64,000 bases of DNA from Stropharia rugosoannulata (taxonomy: Eukaryota; Basidiomycota; Agaricomycetes; Agaricales; Strophariaceae), in assembly GCA_028532985.1 (NCBI GenBank), contig JANCIK010000007.1, positions 372,001 to 436,000 of the forward strand. The letters are read 5' to 3'. This document shows, in pieces, positions 42,001 through 54,000 of this stretch. The notes under the pieces are model-generated. The model searched no databases. It was given only the letters and a program-made list of their open reading frames with translations, and was not told the DNA's origin. Within the stretch, counting starts at the first letter, position 1. Each line of letters starts with the position of its first letter. Made by a program: the position numbers and the translations under genes.

Positions 42001-45000
42001 GGTATCTGGAGGAGGCTCTCGATCCTGTAAGTCCCATTTTCTTTCTCTTTTTCTTCGTGCGCGCTCATCTAATGATCTTTCTTCAGCTCCCTTCTTACAA
42101 GGTCATATTCTTGACCGCTTTTCCAAAGCAGTGGTCTGGGTCCCGCATCCCCGCCACCCGCCCCTCCTTGGCCGCCCTCCCGTCCGATGACGACGACATT
42201 CAGATGACCTCGGGGCCCGGCTCTCCTCGTACCTCGTCCCCTGTTCCCTCCCGCGGCGCGGACAAACGTAAGCGCTTGTCGTCCCCCGCGCTAATGCCCC
42301 CTCCCCCAGTCCCCAGCGGACAGCCTTCTAAACGTCAGCGGAGTGCCGCTGTAGCAGCCAATGCTGCTATCTCGGGTAACATCCCCTTGCTCCATTTTCT
42401 GCAAGGTCTACTGACCTGTTTCCTAGCCGCCCAAGCGCAGCTGGCGTCCAGCTCTGATTCCTCCGACTCTCCCGTCTTCGTTTACAGCGGGGTCGAAGAA
42501 CTCCCCCTTCTTTCTACTCGAGACAGCGGACGGTCCGCTTACAAGTCCACCTATCCCATCCTCAACGTAGTTCCTCCCGTATTTTCTGCCAAGATGGCTC
42601 TCGCTGGTGCTCCTCTTCCTGGGGCCATCGATATGTCCCAGATTCCTTCTGAGAATCGTCTCCAGGGGATAATTATTGTAAGTTTTCTCTCTCCCTCCCT
42701 TGCTCTGCTTTCTAATTGTTATTTTACTTTCTTATTTCTAGAAGGGTATGGTGTGCAGCTTGTGCAACCGTCCTTTCAACGAACGCGTCGACAAAAGCTT
42801 TCACCAATGCATTTGCCGTGGCTGGGCGAAGACTTGCTGCACTTGCAGCGTACAAGGCAAGGGCCCCTGCCTGTTCTGCTGTGAGCCCGCTGAGTTGGAC
42901 AAGTCCATCGCAGACTCTACTCTTTGGCACCAGACGTCCCTTTCTAGTAGGTCTTCTCTTCTTCTTCCTTCTTATGTTTTACTAATGTCTCTGTCTTGTA
43001 GATCTTCAGCTGGGCTTCGCGCGCCTGTCTGTTTTCGAAGATCAAGCCCGCGCCGCGGAAGAACAGCGCAAGAGCGCTGAGCGTCTATACCTCGCCCAGC
43101 TGATGGAACTTGCGCAACTCGCGCGCGCCATGGCTGCCACCCTCCCCACCGGTGTTCTCATCGGTCGACGCTTTTCAGACAGCGAGACTCTGGACGCCCT
43201 CCGTTCGCTGGACTTGGACCTGCTCTGCGATACCTACACTCGCCTTTGCGCCCCCGTCGACCTGGAACCCCCGCTCAGTACTACCCCCGTGGCTCGCTTC
43301 TATGACCCCGCGCATCCTCGTTTCGATCCCTCCTCTTTTACTCCCGCTCCACAGCCTCTCACCGCTCAGACCTTGGAAGAATTCTCGTCCACGGAGAAGC
43401 GCAAGAAGAAGAAGAAGACCAGCAAGAAGATCGCGTCCGAGCTCGCCTCCGATGAAGACCAGAATGCTTCGCGCTCCGCTGGCAAGAGTGCTACGCGCCC
43501 TGTCCCTAGCCCCGCTCCTTTGTCTTCCAAAGGCAAGAGTGTTGTGCGCCCTGCTCCTAGCCCCGCTCCTTCGTCTTCTAAAGGCAAGGGTGTGGCCACA
43601 CCTCGTCCTACGCCTCGCCCCCGCGTACCTAAGTTGACCCCTTCCCGCATCCCCAGCGAAGCGGACGCCGAGGAGGCTCCCGAGGATGACGTCTGATCGG
43701 TGCGCGCTCTCAGCGGACTATTGTTCTCTCCTATTTTGTACCAGTCTTTCTTTCTTCCCTACTTTATCTAGCATATGTAAAGTAGATTATGTCCAATATC
43801 AAATATGCTTCTTGTTGTCTCCCTCTGTGTTTGTGTGACCTTGCCATTTCTGGAGTCGTTGTTAAGATTTCCGCTCCGCTGAGCAGCCTGCAAACTTTTG
43901 AGGAGGTATCTTAATTGTTGCCCGGGCTCTCCCACAGCCAATTCTCTTCCGCTGCATGTTTGCTGGTTTCTTTCTCTCTTCTCAGGTCTGCTCAGCGGAC
44001 TTCTTTTCTTCGCACGTGCTCCGCGGTCATATATTTTAGCGGGCTCTCTCCCCCTCACTATAAAATCAACTGTCCTCAGTTGACAGGCTCATTAGCCTTC
44101 TCCTTCATTCTGTCATGCAACGCTACCAGCGCACCAATGTCGCCCGCCAGTTCACCACGATCCTCAAGCAGCTGGCTGTCCATGCTGAGCTCACCGAGGA
44201 CTCCGCTGAAACTACGATTCACCTGCCTTTGCAGTCAGCGCAGGCCGTTGTCCGCGCGCTGGTAAGGCTCAGTTTCGTAGATTCCCCTCTGCTGACTATC
44301 TCCACAGGATCGCATCGCCCTTCCGCTGAGATTCATCGACTTTAATCGCCAGTTTCTGGTGTTCCTCATGACCATCGTGTTTTACGAGGCCCGCGCTCAG
44401 CGGAAGTTCAGCGATGATCACTTCGACCCACGCCTACTCAGTAATGCCGCCTTACGGGTCCTCGACCGATACAGTCATCTGGGCATGCCATTCCATCTGC
44501 TGCCTTCTTCTGAGCGAATTGCAGCCGATGTTCAAGAAGCGGACCCTGATGCCGCGCTCATCGTAGACGACGTGTGCTCTGATTAGGGTGGTCCGCTGCG
44601 CTGACCATCTTCGTATATAATATAACTCCCTCGGTCTGTATTCGTATATGCCAACATGCCCTCCATGTCCGCTGAGAGTAACCTCTTATTACTTGCACAT
44701 TCCGATCCTCGCATCCTTCGTCTCGATGCTTTGTCTAGACGTCCGCTGAGCGACATTCCTCTCCATGATGTAGCCCGAGTATGCCGAATCTATATAACTG
44801 CCCTTCACTATATTCTGGACTCCGCTGCAGAGGAACAGCTACCCATGAGTGTCTGCCTCCCGCTGCTTAACCGAGTTCAAGATCACGCTGTAAGCCCATT
44901 CTCTGCTGACCATGCGCTCCCACTGAGTAGTCCGCGCAGCGCGGCCTAGAGCTGACCGAGTCCACCTGTCATTCACCGCTTCTTTCTCATCTCTGCGCTC

Positions 45001-48000
45001 AGCTGTATTACACCGAACTTGTGCTGCGTCTGTGTGGTACCAACGACGCTGAGCGCTACGGCGTTCTTAATCACACCGAACACTTTCAACGCCTCCATTA
45101 TGCCGCCCAGCATTTCTACCAGGAGGACTTCTTCCCCGTCTGTCCCCTTTTCTCTTCCTTCTCCGCTGCGCTGAGACCAGGATTATGTCAGGACGTTTGA
45201 GGCATTGCGCCCCTTCCTTGGTTTACTCCGTAGGGTACCTTTGTTACAGTAACCAGAGTAAATGGCTCTACATGTGGTGCCTCTATAGCTATTTGAAATG
45301 ACAAGTATCTAGTTAGGCACTATGTATTGTCGGTGCCAATACCTGATTTGGACATAATTTTTCCAAATGCGGTAATCACACGATCAGCCTCCGCTGAGCG
45401 CTTCCGGCTAGGCGCGCCTCTCCGCTGGATCTCATTTCGTCTCTCAACTGCTCCCGCTCTGCACCCTGTTTTATGCGAGCTTGCATGTGGTGGTCTGTTT
45501 CTACCTCCAGCGTTCATACCATAACTCCGCTGGGAGTCTGGTCCGCTGGGATGCCACATTCCTCGCCACTGGACGCCCCTCATTAGGTCCTCAGCACTCC
45601 GCTGAGCCTATATATATGCCCTACTCTCATACTTTCAATCACTCAGCCACTCATGTCTAACGCACCCGCTCCGCTGTACAACTTTAGTAATGTCAAGCAT
45701 CAGCTGGCATTAATCCAAGATATCAGAGGCTTGGCTTCCGCCATGCCTTCCAACTATACCGGGAGCCTCGAGCTTCTGGCTATTGACTTAGTACGCACAA
45801 CACTCAGCTGGTCCGCTGGGCCTTTTACTCCGCTGACCACTCGAACTTTTTAGAACCGCTGGCGTGATCCCCACGGCGGCATTACTCGTATTATCAATAA
45901 CAGCGAAGCTGTTGATATTCTCAACGAGACGCGTGCCATCTACACCTCCTTAGAGGCGGATCACCACTTCCGCACTTTCTCTCCCGCTGCCAACGCTTTT
46001 ATCACTCTGCATGAGCAAGTTTTAAAAGCGAAAGCCGCTGCCTCGCGTCAGCGCATGCACACTCCCACTGGACCAGTACGCTGTATGCTTGCTGCCTCTC
46101 TTTATCTTTTTACTAACCGTCCGCTCAGCGCAACGTTCGCCTCCTCTCGCGCTCCGCTGCCGACCCTGAGACGGTCTCTGCCCCTGGAGGTACCTCATCC
46201 CCCGATTCCGATGATGACAAGGTGTGGCTGACTTCCTTCACCCCTTTAGATATTACTAACATGCAGCTGTACCTCCTCCTTAAAAAGATGGCCCTTGATG
46301 ACAAGATCGAGGCTGCCACTGAGGGCGGAGTACCTAGCCGCCAGAATACCCCAGAGCCTAGCCCTTCGAAGAAGCGCTCAGCGCCTCCTCCCGACACTCC
46401 TCGTCAGGTTCGTTTTGTTGCGTTTTCCCTCCCTCGTTACTTTCTCACTTCTATGTCAGCGGGAGCGTACTGAGGCCAGCGGACATCGCACTCGTGCGCT
46501 TGGCCGCGGCATGACACTCCGCTCCTCTGACAACCGGCGCTCTCCGCGCGACACACCGTTCCACGATGCTTCCTCTAAGAAGGCCCGTCTCGGCGCTGAC
46601 GGCATTCCTACTTTCGCCGATTCTCCTTTCATTGTACAGGGTGCGCTCTTTGCCCTCACTCTTCTCCGTTGCGTCCGCTGAACTACTTCATCTTCTTTTA
46701 GGTACCAATCTTACTCTTTCGAATGACAAAGTCAATGCCTGTCTCGACGCTGCTACCAACCTCATTAAGGAACCGCTGAACACCGGGAACCCATCCGAGC
46801 TCGTCACTCGCCGTCTCATCGGAGACTTGCAAGCTGAGATCATCTGTGACTTGCACAAGATTGACTTCATCCTGAAGCGCCGCGCTCTGCTCGTTAAAGA
46901 GTTAGAGACTTTACAGCACAGCTTGGATTTGACTGGGACCAGCCCCGCTGAGGAGCCCGCGCCACAGTGACGGCCTTCTTAATTACTCCGCTGAGCGCCT
47001 CAAAGTGGTCCTTAGCTAGTTCCTTTTTTACCTTTCTCCTTTAGTTTACCCAATATATTCTATTGTGGTCTCCTTTTCTACTTTGTGCCTCTAAGCATCG
47101 GGCTCCGCCCACCCATCCTCACCATCATCTTCTTCATCTGCTGAGACTTGGCCGCTGCCTGAAACCACTCCTGGTTCATCAAAGATGTAGTCTTTAGGTA
47201 TGGCCGGCTCGTAGTCTGGCGCTGCCATCATCTTGTTGAGGTTCTCGCGCGTTTGATCAACGATATCGTCTAAGTCCGCTGGCAGCTTCAGCTGACGCCT
47301 GGCAAAGTAGGGTATTAAACGGAATGCTGCGACTTTGTCTTTCAGCACCGACCCATCCAGCTCAGCGACTAGATAAGCGCCTCCTTCCTTCCGCGCGATG
47401 ACGATGTATGGTCCATTCCAGCGCGCCAACATTTTGCGATTTAAGCTGGACTCAATGCCAGAGTTACGCATCAGTACAACATCGCCAGGTTTGAATGCAT
47501 AGTCTCTGATCTTAGCGGAGTGTTTCCGCTCGAACTCTCTGATAGCATCCCGCTTTATCTTTGACACCCGCTGACGCATCTCCTCCACTGTGTCCCTGTG
47601 TTTGGCCAGCGCGCGCGCACGATACCCTACTAACTCCTCGGTGGTAAGTACCCGATCTGGTAACTTGACCAGCCACGTCGCTTCAGCGATGTCCAGCGGT
47701 AGTATCGGGTGCGCGCCAGTGACCATGAAGAAGGGTGAACACCCAAATCCTCGGCGGACTGTAACACGATCCGCCCACAGCACATGGTAGAAGAACTTGC
47801 TCCAGCGCTTATGTGCGCCCTCGGTACCTCCACACGCTTTCCACAACATTTGTCTGATGTCCCAATGGGGCCGCTCTATCTTTCCGTTCGCCTGAGAGTT
47901 GTACGCTGAGATTGTAATCCCTGTAATACCATACTTCTTTTCTAAGTACTTGAGCGCTGCGCGGAATGGTCCACCGTTGTCTGTGATTATCTCTCTAAGA

Positions 48001-51000
48001 CATCCCCAGCGGCAGATAATATCCTCAAACATCCACTGCGCTATCGCCCTTGCGTTCTCTTTCTTCAGCGGACGACCTTCCACCCATGAGCTCAGCGCGC
48101 ACCGCCCGTGCACTATGTAGTTGTACCCATTCGAGGCAGGTGACATGTGCATAGTGTCCGCGTGTAGCTGCTGGAAGATGGACGGCGTATGTGTCTCTGT
48201 CCGCGGAATCTGGATAATCATCTTTTGCCTCAGCTGACACACATGGCATGTCTTGACATACCAGTAGACATCCCGCTCCAGCTCTGGCCACCAGAAGCGC
48301 TCCATCAGCAGTTTGCGTGTGGCGTATGCGCCTCTGTGCCCCAGACTGTCATGCGCAGCGCGCAACATGCGCGTCCGCTGAGCGGGATCAACTACCAGCT
48401 TATGTGCCTCGTCCACTGAGCGCCGATACATCCGCCCATCCTTGTCTAAGAAGAAGTTTCGTGCGTTACGGATGAAATTCTGATACTCCCGCTCGCTCAT
48501 ATCCTTGGGTCTTGTACTGGGATTTTGCAGCCAATACCTTATCATAGGCAGCTTATCATCCATGTCCTTCCCCGCTGACGTTCGATTCCGCTCATCGTAC
48601 TCTTCGTCTTCCAACTCATCTATCTTTGACTCTGGAATTACATGTGCCAGAACAAATTTCTCTAAGTACGCCCGCTGAGCGGGCGACACCTCCTCTGTCT
48701 GTAGGAAGTTACGCACTGTCCGCTGCTCTTCTCTCGTCTCTTTTCTCGCCCGCTCCAGTTCTAACTGGAAGCAGTCAACCGAATGTGCCTCCGTTCTAGC
48801 TGGCTCAGCGGGACCATCAAACAACTCGTTGAGGAATCCAGCTTGGAGATACCCTCCGCGGTCGTCAATCTGGTCCTTGAACTCTTCTAAACTCAGCGGA
48901 TCGGGATCCTCTTCATACACTTTTGCGTACTCCAGCGGACCTACTTCTTGGTCATCATCCTCCGCTGAGTGCTCATACTCTTCATCTCCTGGTTGTCCTT
49001 CTCGTCGCGACAGGCCGTCCGCGCCAAACGTTTTGCCTGCTACATGCTTCAGCTGAAAGTGGTACATAAGGATCTTGTCTATCCAGCGGTTAATGGTAGC
49101 GTTAGGTCCCATGCCTGGATTATCCAACATCCCCTTGAGATATTTGGCATCCGTCTCGACTACCAACTTCCGCGCTCCGATGAGCCAGTAATAGCACGCC
49201 TGCAGCGCTCGCAATAGCCCGTATAGCTCTCTCTTTGGTTGTGAGAACCGCTGTTCCCTCTCAGTTAACAGAATTGACCCAAAGCGGGCATACACACGCT
49301 TCTTCGCGTTCAGCGGATCTTGCTGGTAGATATAAAATCCTACAGCGCGCCAAGACGTGTCTACTGCCAGCGTGATTGGTCCTGGCAGTGTATAGTCCAG
49401 CGGCTTGACACAGTGTGCGTTCCGCGCTCCATCCTTCAATGCGTCCATACTGGCTTGCTGCGCTGGCCCCCACTCGAAGGGTTCTTTCCCACGCAACAAT
49501 CGCTGTATGTGCTCCGCTCGCTTAGCGTAGTCTGAGATGTAAATACGCAGGAGCCCCATCGTACCCATGAAGGCGCGCACATCGCTGACGTTCTTACACG
49601 GTCCCCAGTTGAGGATGGCGTGCACTTTATCTGGCGCTGGCTTTCGACCTTCGTAGGTACATAAGTGTCCCACCACTACAATCTCCGCTGCACACAATAT
49701 GGATTTCTTTCCGCTGAAAGTCCCTCCTGAGTACTTCATCCGCTGAACTATCCTGTTCACATTCTGCATGTGTTCCCACACAAAACGCCTGATTCCGCTG
49801 TTCTCTGGAATCGTCTCGTACCCTCCATCCTCTAATTCATACCGTGTCTTCGGTCCGCGGATAGGCACATCGTCAATGTACGGCTCCGTGACGTCTGGTA
49901 TTTCATCGCGAAGAATATAAGTTACATCTTCATGGAAGATGGGTACAGAATTGGTCCAGCCCATTGGCAAGGTCACTAAGCGGAGCGCACCAAACGGTGT
50001 CTGGAATGTTGTTAAGTCGCGAGACGACTCCGCTAAGAGCCGCTCGTCGTAGCCTACATACAAGTCCAGTATTCCGCCACACGCGCGCCCAGCGAAGTGT
50101 TCTGCCAAACTCTCCGCTGCCAGCGGCAATCCTGAGTGTGCGATGGTAACAGCGTTCAGCGGCTCTAAGCTGTGTACTATTCTAAAGGACACCCCGTCTT
50201 TCTTTGTTACTGTGAACCAGCGCGACCGGTACAATGAACTGGATGGTTCATAAGTCCCAGCGCGGATCTTAGTAGCGATGAACTCGCACACCCGCTCGTA
50301 CATGCCTGGCGGAATGGGTATATTTTTCAGTACCCACGGCGTATGTTCTACCGTTGGAATATCTACCGGCGGGAAGAAGTCTGTTCTAAACCTCCCCTTT
50401 TCCGTGTCATCCCACGCAAACGCCTCATTCTGCTGCATGAACACCTGATGTACTAGCTTGCGCTCCTCTGGCCACAGGAAATCTCCTCCGTGCGCTTTAT
50501 CTATTTCCTCCTTCCGCTCCGCTGTGTACCTTCCCGTGGGTACAAACTCTGGTGGGTGTACTGTCAGCGGAGGCATTTCTTTCAGCGGATCTCCCTTTAT
50601 CTCCCTCACTATCCTGAATTTCTCTGGTAGCTCTTGATAAACGGGCCTGACCTTGTCAGCGACCGGCTTATATTTTTTTCCTGCAAAGACGGTTACGGTA
50701 GTGGCATTCTTACCACTTAACCGCTTTCTAGTTACTCCTTTCCGCGCTGACTGGCCTTGCTCGGGGTCCGCTGAGCGGAATTGCCCCCTAGGCTCTCCTT
50801 TCACCGTCTCTTTTTCTCGCCATTCCTTTTGCTGAAAGTACTTATAAATTGATGCTTTCTCTTTATCCTCCATCTTAGCCTCGTGCACAGCTTGAGCCAT
50901 GTACACATCTCTCAGCTCAGCGGAGCCAAATCTCCCTCCCTTCTTTGGCAATGCATACCCCGCTATCTCTATCTTTCCAGTCCTATCATCCCGCTCAAAC

Positions 51001-54000
51001 ATTAACGCGACCTCTCCTTGACGCATCAAATCATCGAGGACTGAAAATCCTGGTCGGCGTGCAGCTCCCCCGCTGCGCTGGAGTCCTGCACATCTGGTTC
51101 CCGCTGAAGTATCTTCGGCCCGCACCCTCGATTATACGTAGGTACCACTAGCTTCCGCTGAGTGTTTGGGTCCGTCAGCGTAAGTTCCACTGTGCCATCC
51201 CCGCGCGTCTTCACATTGCTTTCAGTGAGAATCTCAAACGGCTTCCCCAACAGAACCTCATAGGCGGCCGCGCTGATAACGTGCACTTGTAGGTACACTG
51301 TCAGTCCGCTGAACACAAAAGGTACATTCCGCGCTAAACCCTTAGTCGACTCGACTTGTTTGTTAGCGCTCTGCATCCTAATGGTAAAGTCAGGATCCCA
51401 GCTTAAGCCTAGTCGCTCCGCGGTATCTTGCGCCATGGACACTATTTGCGATCCGCTGTCGAGCAGAGTCTCTGCACGGCCTTTCCCATTGATCAGCGGA
51501 AATACCGCCTTGAGATGGTGCGACTCTCGTGCCACAATTAATCCCTTGGGCTTTTCGCCTGGTTGTAGCGTCGAGATATACTGCTCATAGGGATCCTCCA
51601 TGATTATTGTGCCGGGTTGTAATCCACCGCGCTCCTCCGCGCAAGTGAGGAACGTCGCTGCTGGGAGCTCGTCCATTCGCATGAACTCTTCTTCTTCATT
51701 CTCCTGCTTCAGCTGGGCGATGGCCTCGTCCATCTCCCACTCCTCTGCCTCATAATCCAGCTGCAAAACCCGCATGGTATTTACATCCAGCGGAACTTTG
51801 CGCGGTATGATACGCTCGACAAACTTTCTCCTAAACCCCGCTGTAGAGATCCCCAATAATTGCCCTTGAGTGATCTCTATTTTCTGGCTCTCTAAACGCT
51901 TAAGGACTTCGTCCGCTTGTGCTTCATCCTCAATGGCCGTGCGCAACTTATACGCTGGCTTCCTTTTCTCTATCACTGGCACCGGCGCTTCTCTTACAGG
52001 CGGCCGACTCTTTTCTGGTACGCGCAGCGGAGGAACCATTACATACGGCACCTGCGCTGGCTTTTTATTCTCCCCAACTTTCTGCGCTGGCGCTGCGAAG
52101 CTTACTTTCTTTTTCTCCGCTCCGCTGGGCGCCTGTCTACTAATCTCTTCTATAAACTCTTCCTCATCTCCGCTGTCGACCTCCTCGATAGTTGTCCTTG
52201 GTGTACTTCTTACTGGTAGCTTCTTATTTACGTCTTCCGGGTTCTTGGGTTTATCAGAGCCGCTACGCTGAACTCTGCCCGCGCTTCCCTTCATCAGACT
52301 CAATCGAAACCCTGGCTCAGCGCTGCATCCCACTCCGCTTTCATGGTCGCGATCAGCTGCCGCTGTTCCTCTATCACCTCCTCTGGCGTCTTGACCGCTG
52401 AGCGCTCCTTTAAGAACGCCTTCCAACTGTCCAGCTCCTGTTGTAGTGTTCGAATTTGCTCCTCATAAGTCTCATCGAGAGAGCTGGCTGGTTGGTAGAC
52501 CTGGGCGTACACCATGCTCGGCGGAGTCCCCATGTACGCGGGGTGTACCGGCACCATGTAGGTCTGCTGCGCTGGCGGCCCATTCTTCTTATGCCACTCG
52601 TCTACACGTTCTTTGATAGCGCGCGAAGGGTCCCAAGGTAATGACGATCCATCTGGCAACTGGAGCCTTCCAGCTTCCGTAATGATTATCTTCCCAGCGG
52701 ACAGATCCTGTTGCCTCACAATACACTCCGCTACAATGTGTCCCGTCTGTTTACAATAGAAGCACCTCGGTTCAGGTCGCTGTTGGTATTGAAACGGGCG
52801 CGTCGGCGCTCCGCTGAAGCCTGGTCCTCCCATTGGCATCATAGGTACCGCTGGCTGGACTGGCGCAGCTACAGGCGCTGCCCGCGATGACATTACATTG
52901 CGCAGAATATCTTCCAACTCCTTCTTATTGGTCTCCTTTGACTTCGACACCGTCTTTTCTACCAGCGACAACGTATCTTTAAACGACGCTACAAAACCCT
53001 TCAAGTCCTCAATCTCCCCGCGCAGTGTATGCACCTCCGCTGACTCGGTCTTGATGGCAGGTACAGGCATGAGCCCGTCCGCTGAGTCTCGAGTCAGGCT
53101 GAGCGAAGTGCTAGGATTCTTGGTGCGCGCCATCTGCTCCGCCATTTCCGCCACCTGCTTCAGCGGATACATGTCCTCAGTCCGCGCTTCCACCTGAATT
53201 CCGCTGGCGCCGTAAAGGGTATATTATGCCTTTAGGTACTTGTCAAACGACGTTCTCGTAGTGTAGTCGATATCCAGCTTGTTAAACAACCTCTCCCTGA
53301 ACCCCGCTGTGAGACTGTTGGTGAAGTAGGTCACCAGCGTATGATTGGCCAGCAAGGTAGGCGCCTTGGTCAACTTCGCTGCCTCCGCTAAGAATGCCCG
53401 CTTGAAGTCCAACAGCACCTGGAGGTCTTCCTCCGAGATGCGCTGGTTCTCCTTGCACAGCTTCTTTAGGCGCGCGATGGACCCCGTCTGAATACTGATC
53501 ACCTCAGGATATTCATTGAGGATCATTTTCTTCAGCTCAGCGTAACTCTTGGTGTCATAGCCTGGTAAATTCTTCCACTCCTCCGCTGTCTGCATGGGTA
53601 CATATTTGATTACATAGCCTCTCCTCTCATCATCCTCCGTCACCTCAGCGCGCTTGAACCAGTCCTCTAAGTCCTCGAAGTAGCGTGGGAGTTCATCACG
53701 CTCAGCGGAGGGGTCGAAGCTTGGTGCACCGCGTGCTCCGTGCACAGGCATAGACGTTTCCTTAGGCATGGTGATAATTTCAGGGGGCGGTTCGTGTTCA
53801 CTTGTGGAAAGGTCTGACAAGTCTCCTTCAAATATATCTCTGGCCACGCGCTCGGCCTCACTCTCACTATTATCTGTCGTCCGCTGAGCGGATCTCTTAG
53901 CAGTCTCGAATACTTCCGAAAACGGAGGAGGTGTGTCTTGAGTAGCTTGGCTATCTGATGAGCCAAATGGTGCAACTTCAAGCGTAATGTTTCCGTCCGC

